Assembly (NCBI GenBank): GCA_963709085.1
Contig: CAVPVB010000007.1
Coordinates: 1,240,001 to 1,304,000 of the forward strand
Length of the DNA stretch: 64,000 bases
Source of the DNA: Rhodovastum sp963709085
GTDB lineage: Bacteria; Pseudomonadota; Alphaproteobacteria; Acetobacterales; Acetobacteraceae
Direction of reading: 5' to 3'
Position numbers and translations under genes: made by a program. The notes beneath the pieces are model-generated. The model made no database searches, was not told the origin of the DNA, and worked only from the letters and a program-made list of their open reading frames with translations. How positions within the stretch are numbered: the stretch's first letter is position 1; each line of letters starts with the position of its first letter. Positions 25,847-34,647 of the stretch are shown piece after piece.

Positions 25847-27682
25847 ATGAAATTTCCCAATCCGCATAACGTCAAGGCGGCATCCATCCCCGGTACCGAG
25901 GGCTGGGAGAGGATGTATCCCTACCAATACCAGTTCGTCACCGACGATCCAGTACGAAACAAATACGAAAAGGATTCCTTCTGGTTCAACGATGGGTTGC
26001 ACTATCCAGAACCACTTTATCCTTTCGATACCATCTGGGACGAAGCCTGGTATCTGGCGCTGTCGCAGTATAACAACCGCATCTTCATGGTGCCGCCAGT
26101 ACGCGGCGTCGACCATCGCATCATCAATGGCTATGTCTATATTTCGCCGGTTTCGGTCAATGATCCCAACGAGGTCGGTCGCCGCGCGCCGCACTTCATG
26201 GAGCGCGCCGGTCATTACTTCAAGAACTGGGATGCGCTGGAAGCCAGGTGGAAAGTCAAGATGGTCGCGACCATCCGCGAACTCGAGGCGCTGAAAATCC
26301 CGGCCTTGCCGGAGATGGAGGCCCTGAGCGTGGTGACCGAGGCCGTCGGGGAATCGCAGGGCTACCACCTGTTGAAGAACTACGACGATTTGATCAATCT
26401 CGGCATCAAGTGCTGGCAGTACCACTTCGAGTTCCTCAACCTCGGCTATGCTGCCTACGTGTTTTTTCTCGATTTCATGCAGAAGCATTTCCCAAGCATG
26501 CCGGCGCAGCACGTCACGCAGATGGTCTCCGGCATCAACGTCATCATGTACCAGCCCGACGAGGAACTGAAGCGCCTGGCCAGGCTGGGGGTCGAATCGC
26601 GGCTCGATCCGGTGCTCAGTTCCAGCCCGGAATGGTCGGTGGTGGAGGCGGCATTGAAGCAGTCCGCGCCCGGCAATGAGTGGCTGGCGGCGCTGGAAAA
26701 GGCGCGCGACCCGTGGTTCAACGTGTCGACCGGCACCGGGTGGTTCCACCACGACCGAAGCTGGAATGACCAGATGAACATTCCGCTGAGCGGCATCACC
26801 ACCTACATCGAGAAACTCAAACAGGGTGTGTCGATTGAGCGGCCGACGGCCAAGGTGAGCGCCGAGCGCGACCGCATCACGGCCGAGTACCGTGATCTGA
26901 TCGGCAACGACGGGGATCGCAAGCAGTTCGATGAGTTGCTCGGCTGCGCCAGGACCGTGTTTCCCTATGTCGAGAACCATTTGTTCTATGTCGAGCACTG
27001 GTTCCACTCGCTGTTCTGGAACAAGATGCGCGAGGTGGCCGCCGTGATGAAGACACATGGCGTCATCGAAGACATCGAGGATATCTGGCTGCTGCGCCGC
27101 GACGAGATCAAGCAGGCGCTGTGGGATGTGGTCACCGCCTGGGCCACCGGCGTGACACCGCGCGGCACCAAGGTCTGGCCGCAGGAGATTGAATGGCGCA
27201 AGGGCGTCATGCAGAAGTTTCGCGAATGGGCCGCGCCGCCGGCCATCGGGACGGCACCGGAGGTGATCCAGGAGCCCTTCACCATCGTGCTATGGGGCGT
27301 CATGAACAAATCGCTGGCCGACTGGTCGGCGGTGCAGGACGCGAAGGACCCTTCGAGCATCAGTGAGCTCAAAGGCTTTGCCGCCAGCCCGGGTATTGCC
27401 GAGGGGCGCGCGCGGGTGTGCAAGACGGTGGCCGATGTCAGCCAGCTTCTGGAGGGCGAAATCCTCGTGGCACCGACGACGTCGCCGTCCTGGGCACCGG
27501 CCTTCGCCAAAATCAAGGCATGCGTCACCGATGTAGGCGGAGTCATGAGCCACGCCGCCATCGTCTGCCGCGAATACGGCATGCCGGCGGTGGTCGGCAC
27601 CGGCTATTCCACCAAGGTGATCAAGTCCGGAATGTTGCTGCGCGTCGATGGCTCCTCCGGCCTCATTTCCATCGTGCGATGA
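25847..27682 (+). CDS. ppsA: Phenylphosphate synthase subunit 1 (PEP-synthase-like, phosphohistidine domain)
   Basis: 611 residues. Phenylphosphate synthase phosphorylates phenol with ATP, releasing AMP and phosphate, as the first step of anaerobic phenol breakdown. This subunit carries the transferred phosphate: the mobile-domain motif 'TDVGGVMSHAAIVCREYGMPAVVG' contains the histidine at position 569 by my count. The N-terminal 480 residues ('MYPYQYQFVTDDPVRNKYEKDSFWFNDGLHYPEPLYPFD') are specific to this group and probably bind phenol. Start ATG 25847 follows 'aggagg' by 9 bases. First gene of the sigma-54-driven operon. Confidence 0.93.
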   Translation: MKFPNPHNVKAASIPGTEGWERMYPYQYQFVTDDPVRNKYEKDSFWFNDGLHYPEPLYPFDTIWDEAWYLALSQYNNRIFMVPPVRGVDHRIINGYVYISPVSVNDPNEVGRRAPHFMERAGHYFKNWDALEARWKVKMVATIRELEALKIPALPEMEALSVVTEAVGESQGYHLLKNYDDLINLGIKCWQYHFEFLNLGYAAYVFFLDFMQKHFPSMPAQHVTQMVSGINVIMYQPDEELKRLARLGVESRLDPVLSSSPEWSVVEAALKQSAPGNEWLAALEKARDPWFNVSTGTGWFHHDRSWNDQMNIPLSGITTYIEKLKQGVSIERPTAKVSAERDRITAEYRDLIGNDGDRKQFDELLGCARTVFPYVENHLFYVEHWFHSLFWNKMREVAAVMKTHGVIEDIEDIWLLRRDEIKQALWDVVTAWATGVTPRGTKVWPQEIEWRKGVMQKFREWAAPPAIGTAPEVIQEPFTIVLWGVMNKSLADWSAVQDAKDPSSISELKGFAASPGIAEGRARVCKTVADVSQLLEGEILVAPTTSPSWAPAFAKIKACVTDVGGVMSHAAIVCREYGMPAVVGTGYSTKVIKSGMLLRVDGSSGLISIVR

Positions 27683-27694
27683 GGGTCCGTCATC

Positions 27695-28810
27695 ATGGCA
27701 GCGCCATTGTACGGCGGGCAGGATCAGGCGGAGCATGGGGCGCCGCTGGTCTGCTGGCTGGAGGATTGCGACAAGAACTCGGTGCCTTTGGTCGGTGGCA
27801 AATGTTCGTCGCTGGGTGAATTGATTCGCGCCGGCATCCGCGTGCCGCCTGGCTTCGCCCTGACCACCGAAGGCTACCGTGCTTTCATGGCGGAAACCGA
27901 TATCGAGCGGGACCTGAAACTTCTGCTTCGGGATCTTGACTTCGAGGATCTGGACGCGCTGGAACGAGCCAGCGCCTCCATCCGCGCAGCCATCGAGGCG
28001 CAGGCGTTTTCGGCCCAACTGGAGGACCTCGTGGCCGAATGCTATCGTCGGCTATCGGTGCGCTGTTGCCTGCCTGCGGTACCGGTCGCGGTGCGCTCGA
28101 GCGCAACCGCGGAGGATTTGCCAGGCGCCAGCTTCGCCGGGCAACAGGACACCTTCCTCTGGATTCGAGGTGCCGACGAAGTGCTGGAGCACATGCGCCG
28201 CTGCATCTCCAGCCTGTACACCGGCCGGGCGATCGCCTACCGCGCCAACCGCGGCTATAGCGACGAGCAGATGGCCATCAGCGTCGGCGTACAGAAGATG
28301 GCCAACTCCTTCACGGCCGGCGTCATGTTCACGATCCACCCGGCCAATGGCGACCGTTCGATGATGGTCATCGATTCCAACTTCGGCTTTGGTGAATCGG
28401 TGGTTTCCGGCGAGGTGACGCCCGACCATTTCGTGGTGAACAAGGTCACCCTCGACATCATCGAGCGCACGATTTCGCAGAAGCAGGTCTGCTACACGGT
28501 CGATCTGCAGAAGCAGGTCTCGCACGTGGTCGATGTGCCTTTCGAGCGGCAGAACGTCCAGTCGATTATCGATGACGAAGTCACCGAACTCGCCTGGATG
28601 GGCAAGCAGATCGAAAAGCATTACGGCCGGCCGATGGATATCGAATGGGCCGTGGACAAGGACCTTCCCTCGGGCGGCAACATTTTCATCCTCCAGGCGC
28701 GACCAGAAACGGTCTGGAGTCAGAAGAGTCAGCCGCCGGTCGCCGCCGCCGGCGCATCGGCCATGGACTACATCCTCGCCGGTATGCTGGCGGGCAGCAA
28801 AGTCAGATAG
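27695..28810 (+). CDS. ppsB: Phenylphosphate synthase subunit 2 (ATP-binding)
   Basis: 371 residues homologous to the N-terminal ATP-grasp domain of PEP synthase and PPDK: 'VPLVGGKCSSLGELIRAGIRVPPGFALTTEGYRAFM', 'VAVRSSATAEDLPGASFAGQQDTFLWI', 'VMFTIHPANGDRSMMVIDSNFGFGESVVSGEVTPDHF' and 'DIEWAVDKD...IFILQARPETVW'. It would transfer the beta-phosphoryl group of ATP to the histidine of PpsA. In classic PEP synthase both domains are one chain; here, as in Thauera aromatica, they are separate genes 12 bases apart. Confidence 0.93.
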   Translation: MAAPLYGGQDQAEHGAPLVCWLEDCDKNSVPLVGGKCSSLGELIRAGIRVPPGFALTTEGYRAFMAETDIERDLKLLLRDLDFEDLDALERASASIRAAIEAQAFSAQLEDLVAECYRRLSVRCCLPAVPVAVRSSATAEDLPGASFAGQQDTFLWIRGADEVLEHMRRCISSLYTGRAIAYRANRGYSDEQMAISVGVQKMANSFTAGVMFTIHPANGDRSMMVIDSNFGFGESVVSGEVTPDHFVVNKVTLDIIERTISQKQVCYTVDLQKQVSHVVDVPFERQNVQSIIDDEVTELAWMGKQIEKHYGRPMDIEWAVDKDLPSGGNIFILQARPETVWSQKSQPPVAAAGASAMDYILAGMLAGSKVR

Positions 28811-28838
28811 CTTGTTTCGGAAAAATGATGGAGCGATC

Positions 28839-30344
28839 ATGGACGCACTTACGGACGTAGCCGTCATCGACGATCTGCGCAGCTATATCGCAGCCCTCGA
28901 TGCCCATGGCGAATTGCACCGCGTCGAAGCGAACGTGGATTGGAAGTTTGAGCTTTGCCACGTCTCGAAGGTCAATGAGGAGCAAAAGGGACCAGCGCTG
29001 CTCTATGAGAATGTCAAGGATTACGACATTCCCGTATTTACCAGCGCCTTCACCACGGCCCGGCGGATGGCGATCGCGCTGGGGCAGGACCCCGGTCTGC
29101 GGATGTCGCAACTTTCCAGGAAGTGGATGGAACTGACCACCAAAAAAATGGTCAAGCCCGAGTTCGTCGACAATCCGCCGGTGCTGGAAAACATCGTCAC
29201 CGGCGATGCGATCGACATCGAGATGTTCCCCTCGCCCTGGTTCTATCCCGACGATGGCGGCCGCTTCTTCTGCACTGCGGGCTTCCTGGTGACTCAGGAC
29301 CCCGACACCGGCTGGACCAACCTTGGTACCTACCGTGCACAGGTCCTCGGCAAGGACATCCTGGGCTCGCAGATTATCAAGGGCAAGCATGGCGACATGC
29401 ATATGAAGAAGTATGCGGCGCGCGGCGAACTGATGCCGGCCGCCTACGTGGTCGGCACCGACCCGTTGCTCTTCCTCGCCGGCTCGACCCTGGTCAGCGC
29501 CCAGACCGACGAGTACGAAGTGGCCGGCTCGCTGCGCGGCCGCCCGGTGCCGGTATTCAAATCCGATCTCACCGGACTGACGCTACCGGCGCGGGCGGAG
29601 ATCATCGCCGAAGGCTGGATCGATCCCAACGAGCTGATGGATGAAGGGCCGTTTGGCGAATACACAGGCTATTACTCGGGAAACAAGGGGAAGGACTATC
29701 CGAAGCCGGTGCTGCGCATCAAGCGCATCCTGCATCGCAACAAGCCGGTCATGTGGGCGACCACGGTGGGCAAGCCGATCAACGACATTCACATGATCCA
29801 GTCGCTCAACCGCACGGCAACGCTCTGGCATGACCTGGAGACGATGAAGGTCCCTGGCATCCAGAGCGTTTACTTCCCCCCCGAGGCCACCGGCCGCTTC
29901 TGGGTGGTGGTGTCGGTGAAGCAGATGTATCCGGGCCATTCCAATCATGTCGGCAATGCCGTTATTGCATCGACGACGGGTCATTACGGGGTCAAGGGGG
30001 TGATTACCGTTGATCATGACATCGAGGCCGATGACTGGGACCGTGTCTGGTGGGCGCTGGCGACGCGCTTCGATCCGAAGCGATCGGCTCAGATCATCGA
30101 CCGCGGTCGTTCGACGCCGCTCGATCCGGGCCTGCCCATCGAAGCCCGCGACATCGTCAGCCGCATCATTCTTGACGCCTGCACACCATACGAGTGGGCC
30201 AACAAGCCGAACGAGATCTTCATGGACCGGAACGTCCTGCAGAAGGTCTCGGACCGTTGGAGCGAATATGGATTCGGCACCCCCAGTCCGGTCGCCGGCA
30301 TGATCGACAGGCTGACGCGGCCCGAGGTCAAAAAAACCAGATAA
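28839..30344 (+). CDS. UbiD-family (de)carboxylase, phenylphosphate carboxylase subunit-like
   Basis: 501-residue UbiD-fold enzyme that should use prenylated FMN. Seen: 'WTNLGTYRAQVLGKDILGSQI' (conserved Arg), 'MDEGPFGEYTGYYSGNKG' with the catalytic glutamate pair, and 'VDHDIEADDWDRVWWALATRFDP'. In Thauera, PpcA and PpcB of phenylphosphate carboxylase belong to this family and convert phenylphosphate plus CO2 to 4-hydroxybenzoate. Here there is only one UbiD gene, and neither PpcC nor the phosphatase subunit PpcD is in the window. Start ATG 28839 has 'ggag' upstream; the gap from ppsB is 28 bases. Confidence 0.88.
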   Translation: MDALTDVAVIDDLRSYIAALDAHGELHRVEANVDWKFELCHVSKVNEEQKGPALLYENVKDYDIPVFTSAFTTARRMAIALGQDPGLRMSQLSRKWMELTTKKMVKPEFVDNPPVLENIVTGDAIDIEMFPSPWFYPDDGGRFFCTAGFLVTQDPDTGWTNLGTYRAQVLGKDILGSQIIKGKHGDMHMKKYAARGELMPAAYVVGTDPLLFLAGSTLVSAQTDEYEVAGSLRGRPVPVFKSDLTGLTLPARAEIIAEGWIDPNELMDEGPFGEYTGYYSGNKGKDYPKPVLRIKRILHRNKPVMWATTVGKPINDIHMIQSLNRTATLWHDLETMKVPGIQSVYFPPEATGRFWVVVSVKQMYPGHSNHVGNAVIASTTGHYGVKGVITVDHDIEADDWDRVWWALATRFDPKRSAQIIDRGRSTPLDPGLPIEARDIVSRIILDACTPYEWANKPNEIFMDRNVLQKVSDRWSEYGFGTPSPVAGMIDRLTRPEVKKTR

Positions 30345-30358
30345 TCTGCTCAACAATG

Positions 30359-30383
30359 GCCGCCGGCGCCCGGCGCCGGCGGC
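30359..30383 (+). terminator. Intercistronic GC hairpin (attenuator or mRNA-stability element)
   Basis: GCCGCCGGCGCC, one base, then its perfect complement GGCGCCGGCGGC, followed by 'aacattttaaaaa'. It lies between the UbiD gene and the UPF0261 gene and may lower read-through to, or protect the mRNA upstream of, the distal genes. Confidence 0.5.
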
Positions 30384-30406
30384 AACATTTTAAAAAGCCA
30401 GGCAAG

Positions 30407-31648
30407 ATGAGCAAAAAAAGCATCGTCATCGTCTGCAACCTTGACACTCGCGGTGAGGAAATTGGTTTCGTCAAGGACCTGATCGCGGGCCGGGGGCATG
30501 AGGCCGTCCTGCTCGATTTCAGCATGGAGGAGCCGCCGCCCTTTCCCGGCGACATCCGCACCGAGGATGTGGCGCGGCGCGGCGGCCTGCCGATCGAAGT
30601 CGTGCGCGAGAAATACCGCTCCGATCGCGACACTGCCACCAACAACCAGATCAAGGGCGCGGCGGCGATTGTCGATGATATGCTGCGTGCCGGGCGTGTG
30701 CACGGCATCTTCGGCATCGGCGGCGGCACCTCGACCCTGGTTGCGACGTCGATCATGAAGCGCCTGCCCTTCGGCATGCCCAAGGTGATGGCCTCGCCAA
30801 TGGCGGCGCACCCGGCCTATATTGACAAATATGTCGGCACGCACGACATCACCATGCATCACACCGTGCTCGATATCGTGAAGATGAATCCGTTGCTCAA
30901 GGCGCAGATCATCAACGCCACCGGTGCTATCTGCGGCATGGTCGAGATGACCCAAGGCACGGAGATTGCGTTCGACCGGCCCTGTATCGCGGTATCCTCC
31001 TTCGGCTTCGGCGAGCTGGCTGTTCAATCGGCGGTGGGCATGCTCGAAGCAGCCGGCTTCATACCGATCGTCTGCCACGCTCAGGGCAAGGGCGATAAGG
31101 CCATGGAGGATATGATCCGCTCCGGTGTTTTTCACGGCGTGCTTGACACCTGCATCGGCGGCATCGTCGAGAATCTCTTCAAGGGCAACCGCGACCCCGG
31201 CCCGGAGCGGCTGCTGGCGGCGGTGGACAAGGGCATACCCATGGTGCTGGCGCCCTGCGGCCTGGACATCCTCTCCTATGGCGGCCGCGCCGACATGCTG
31301 GAGAAGACGTGTGACCGCGTTCAATATGTTCAAGACGCCCTGCGCGTTCAGGTGCGCACCACGGCTGACGAATTACGGCAGGCCGCCGACGTGATTGCCG
31401 AGCGGCTGAATTGGGCCAAGGGGAAGTGGACTTTCCTCATTCCGCTGCAGGGTTGGTCGTCGCTGGATAAGCCCGGCCGGCCTATCTACGACCAGGAAGC
31501 GGATGCCGCTTTCGTCACACGCCTGACGGAGAAACTCGTTCATCCAGAGCGCGTCAAGGAAGTTGATTTGCACCTTTACTCGGAGGCGTTCGCGCGCGCT
31601 GCGGTCGATGAATTCCTGTGCTTGTACCAGCAGGCGCAGGCGAACTGA
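30407..31648 (+). CDS. Tm-1-like ATP-binding (UPF0261) protein inside the phenol operon
   Basis: 413 residues of the UPF0261/Tm-1-like family: 'SIVIVCNLDTRGEEIGFVKDLI', the glycine loop 'GIFGIGGGTSTLVATSIMKRLPFGMPKVMASPM', 'DITMHHTVLDIVKMNPLLK', 'AVSSFGFGELAVQSA' and C-terminal 'WTFLIPLQGWSSLDKPGRPIYDQEADAAF'. Bacterial members have no settled biochemical role; the plant namesake is an ATP-binding resistance protein. The gene lies between the carboxylase and ppsC in one transcription unit, which suggests a part in phenol phosphorylation, carboxylation or enzyme protection. ATG 30407 is preceded by 'aagccaggcaag'. Function is not known. Confidence 0.8.
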   Translation: MSKKSIVIVCNLDTRGEEIGFVKDLIAGRGHEAVLLDFSMEEPPPFPGDIRTEDVARRGGLPIEVVREKYRSDRDTATNNQIKGAAAIVDDMLRAGRVHGIFGIGGGTSTLVATSIMKRLPFGMPKVMASPMAAHPAYIDKYVGTHDITMHHTVLDIVKMNPLLKAQIINATGAICGMVEMTQGTEIAFDRPCIAVSSFGFGELAVQSAVGMLEAAGFIPIVCHAQGKGDKAMEDMIRSGVFHGVLDTCIGGIVENLFKGNRDPGPERLLAAVDKGIPMVLAPCGLDILSYGGRADMLEKTCDRVQYVQDALRVQVRTTADELRQAADVIAERLNWAKGKWTFLIPLQGWSSLDKPGRPIYDQEADAAFVTRLTEKLVHPERVKEVDLHLYSEAFARAAVDEFLCLYQQAQAN

Positions 31649-31706
31649 TGGTCGATCCGTGGCCCTTGCCTGGCCCGACTGATAGCCAACTACAGGAGGA
31701 ACGGCG

Positions 31707-32387
31707 ATGATCGTGGGCAACTGGATGTGCAAGCAGCCGATGACCGTTGGTGGGGACATGCTTGTGTCCGAAGCGAAGCGGCTGATCAGCGAAAACAACC
31801 TGCACGCCTTGCTGGTGGTGGACGCGAGCGGTCGCCTGCGCGGGCTGATGACGCGCGCGAACTTGTTGCGCATGGGGCACTTCGTGATGCGTACCCAGAG
31901 TCCCGACGAGTTCAGCTATTTCGTCAACCGTTTGCGCGTGCGCGACGTCATGCTGCGCAATCCGGCGACAATGGAATCGCACGAGACCATTGAGGAATGC
32001 CTGCGCAAAGGGCGAGCCCTCGGGGTGGCGCAATTCCCGGTGATGGAGCGCGAGGCGGTGGTCGGTATCATTTCGGCCAACGAGATTTTCCAGCTGGCGG
32101 CGCATTGGGCCGGCGCCTGCGAGAAACGCAACGGTCTCACACTGGCGCCCCTGAGGCTCGCCCCCGGCGTGCTCGGCAAGATAGCCGATACCGCCGAAGC
32201 TGCCGGCGCCACGCTGCAGGCCATCTATCCGGTCGGACGACAGGGCACGGCGGAAGCCGGCGAACGGAAATCGGTGGTTTTGCGCTTTCATGCTGATGAC
32301 TCGGCAGCTGTCGTGACGGCGCTTGAGGCGGCCGGATTTGCTGTCGCCGAGTCCACCCGGATCGATGCCATGGCAAATGCTGCTTAA
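31707..32387 (+). CDS. ppsC: Phenylphosphate synthase subunit 3 (CBS-domain protein)
   Basis: 226 residues: two CBS motifs ('WMCKQPMTVGGDMLVSEAKRLISENNLHALLVVDASGRLRGLMTR' and 'VRDVMLRNPATMESHETIEECLRKGRALGVAQFPVMERE') followed by an ACT-like tail. In Thauera a third, CBS-containing protein stimulates phenylphosphate synthase; this gene fits that in size and place, though it is separated from ppsAB by the carboxylase and the UPF0261 gene. Start ATG 31707 follows 'caggaggaac'. CBS pairs usually sense adenine nucleotides, so energy-state control of phenol phosphorylation is plausible. Confidence 0.82.
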   Translation: MIVGNWMCKQPMTVGGDMLVSEAKRLISENNLHALLVVDASGRLRGLMTRANLLRMGHFVMRTQSPDEFSYFVNRLRVRDVMLRNPATMESHETIEECLRKGRALGVAQFPVMEREAVVGIISANEIFQLAAHWAGACEKRNGLTLAPLRLAPGVLGKIADTAEAAGATLQAIYPVGRQGTAEAGERKSVVLRFHADDSAAVVTALEAAGFAVAESTRIDAMANAA

Positions 32388-32400
32388 GGAACAACATGTG

Positions 32401-33001
32401 ATGTCCGCGGACCCTACTCGTCTTCCTCTGGTCGTTGCCATCACCGGGGCCACCGGGGTGATTTATGGCGTCGAGATGTTGCGCGTGCTGAAGGAGATCG
32501 GCCAGGAGACGCACCTGATCCTGAGTGAGGCCGCCGGACTCGAATCTGTCCATCGAGACCAGATACAACGTTAACGATGTGACCGCCCTGGCACGGGTTG
32601 CCTACAGCAACAAGGATGTCGGTGCCGCCGTCGCCAGTGGTTCGTTCCGCACGCGGGGAATGATTGTCGCGCCTTGCACGATCAAGACGCTGTCGGCGAT
32701 CGCCAATTCCTTTACCTATAATCTGGTTTCGCGCGCTGCCGACGTGACCCTCAAGGAGCGGCGTCCGCTGGTGCTGATGGTGCGCGAGACGCCGCTGCAC
32801 AAGGGCCACCTTGACCTGATGAGTCGCGCCGCCGATTGCGGCTCCATCATCCTGCCGCCGATGCCGGCCTTCTACCACCAGCCGGAGACGATTATGGACA
32901 TCATCCACCAGAGCATAGGCAAGGCCCTTGATCAGGTCGGCATCGAACACGAGTTGTTCAGGCGATGGACCGGCGGCGCAGCTTCCGGCCCGCGGCGGTG
33001 A
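32401..33001 (+). pseudogene. UbiX-type flavin prenyltransferase, one frameshift
   Basis: UbiX makes the prenyl-FMN cofactor that UbiD enzymes need. The N-terminus 'LVVAITGATGVIYGVEMLRVLKEIGQETHLILSEAAG' is in one frame and the rest ('NLSIETRYNV', 'AAVASGSFRTRGMIVAPCTIKTLSAIANSFTYNLVSRAADVTLKERRPLVLMVRETPLHKGHL') in the next; one extra base near 32533-32541 ('ggactcgaatctg') explains it. Joined length is about 199 residues, normal. If the frameshift is real the carboxylase would rely on a UbiX elsewhere in the genome. It starts 13 bases after ppsC and is probably the last gene of the operon. Confidence 0.88.
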
Positions 33002-33140
33002 CGGGCTGCCCCTCCGCATCGGATGCAACGGCGCCGCTCGATGGGCCGCCGCGACGGTTCACGGGCGCCCACATGCAACGCGAAGATATCGACGAGGTTC
33101 CCGTCGCCAGTGAGGCCGGCGATCGTCGCCTGGTCGTCTG

Positions 33141-33695
33141 ATGTCGCCGGCGCCCGATCTATGGTCGTTCGCGCGCGACTTCTATGCCGAACCAGGTGTC
33201 GCCGAGGCGTTCCTCGCGTTGCAGGATGGAGCCGGCGCGGATGTCTGTCTGGTGCTGCACCTGCTGCACCTCGCAACGGCGCGGCGGTCGGTAACCGTTT
33301 CGGCCGTCGCCGAGATTGACGCGGCAGCGCGGCCGTGGAGGGAGTCCGTGGTCATTCCACTCCGCATGATTCGGCGCGGGCTTCGGCAATCGCCAGCGGG
33401 ATATGCCGAAGCGGAGCCACTGCGAAGATCTGTGGCAGCGATCGAAATTGAAGCCGAACGGATGCAGCTTGCGTTTCTCGAGATGGTGGTGGTGACCGCC
33501 CAACAAGCCGCGACATCGCTTGCGGCAGCGCAGGACAGCCTTTCGGCATATTGCGCCCTGCTGGGCCGGCCGCATGAAAGAATTGCCAACCTGCTGGCGT
33601 TGTTCGATGGCTACCATAGCGCGTATGGCCAGACAGAAGCAGGACCGGTGGCGTGCCGGGACGCATCGGGGGAGGGGCGCCAACCGGCCGGATGA
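33141..33695 (+). CDS. TIGR02444-family protein of unknown function
   Basis: 184 residues. The opening 'LWSFARDFYAEPGVAEAFLALQDGAGADVCLVLHLLHLA' is the hallmark of the TIGR02444/DUF2390 family, small helical proteins found in many proteobacteria with no known activity. The rest is alanine-rich and helical. Transcription direction matches the pps operon but the gene is 140 bases beyond ubiX. The last 20 residues are low complexity. Confidence 0.7.
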   Translation: MSPAPDLWSFARDFYAEPGVAEAFLALQDGAGADVCLVLHLLHLATARRSVTVSAVAEIDAAARPWRESVVIPLRMIRRGLRQSPAGYAEAEPLRRSVAAIEIEAERMQLAFLEMVVVTAQQAATSLAAAQDSLSAYCALLGRPHERIANLLALFDGYHSAYGQTEAGPVACRDASGEGRQPAG

Positions 33696-33935
33696 AGCGA
33701 TCGCGCGGGCGCCGCGCTGCCAGCGCCGCTGGTCGGCCGCTGGGCATCTGGTTTGCATTCCCGTGAGCATCCAGGCGCGGACCGGTCGGCCCGGTGGCGC
33801 ATGGGAATGTTGCCGGCGCACCGATAAATCCGCGTTCCGGTCGCGCGGGTTGGTCCGAACAAGGCCACGAAATGCGCCGCGCCTGGGCGGGATCGGTGGT
33901 TCACCGGCAAGATCCACGCGGCCTGTCGTGCGCGG

Positions 33936-34463
33936 CTAACTCGCGTGCGGTGAGATGTGGCTCGCCTCATACAGGAACCACGCGCGCCGCTCGGCCTCGT
34001 CGATGAACACCTCGAGCAGGCTCGCGGTTGCCACGTCCCCCTGTTCATCGATCATCCCGTGCGCCTCGCGCAGCCGCTGTGCCAGCGCGCCGTTGTCCTC
34101 GCGCAGTTCGGCGAGCATGTCCTGCGGCGTGACGTAAGGTGCGTCGTTGTCCGCGATCCGCTGATTGCGCGCGATTTCACCGATGGAGTGCAGCGTGAGA
34201 TGGCCCAGCTTGCGCACGCGTTCGGCCAGCACGTCGGTCATCGCGAAGATCTGGTCGGATTGTTCGTCGAGCAACAGGTGGTAGTCGCGAAAATGCGGAC
34301 CACTCATGTGCCAATGAAAATTCTTGGTCTTCAGGTAAAGTGCGAAGACATCGGCGAGCAGCCCGTTCAGCGCGGCGGCGATGTCGCGCGTGGCATTGGC
34401 GCCGAGGTCGCTGGGCGTGGCGAGTGGCGGCGGCACGGCATGTGTTGGCGATTGGCGGGCCAT
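33936..34463 (-). CDS. dps: Dps-family ferritin-like protein
   Basis: 175 residues of the Dps family (dodecameric iron-storing, DNA-protecting protein). The ferroxidase site is visible: 'KTKNFHWHMSGPHFRDYHLLLDEQSDQIFAMTDVLAERVRKLG' with the paired His and the D-x3-E motif. The N-terminal tail (MARQSPTHAV) is short and weakly basic. Start ATG 34463 follows 'ggagagg'. It stands alone between the phenol locus and the IS nest, with about 240 bases of featureless DNA before it on the 33.7-kb side. Confidence 0.92.
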   Translation of the reverse strand: MARQSPTHAVPPPLATPSDLGANATRDIAAALNGLLADVFALYLKTKNFHWHMSGPHFRDYHLLLDEQSDQIFAMTDVLAERVRKLGHLTLHSIGEIARNQRIADNDAPYVTPQDMLAELREDNGALAQRLREAHGMIDEQGDVATASLLEVFIDEAERRAWFLYEASHISPHAS

Positions 34464-34647
34464 GGAGCAGCGTCCTCTCCTGATCTGCGGGTCAAAGCAA
34501 TGCTGCCACAGCAAGGCGGGGAAAGAGGGGCGCATCGCGCAAAAGTGAGAAGCATTCAGTGAAACGAATACGTTCGCAGATCGTTTCGTGAAGCGGTTTT
34601 CTTGTTGGTCCCCCTCGGTTTCAGGCAATACGACGCTCACTTATGCC

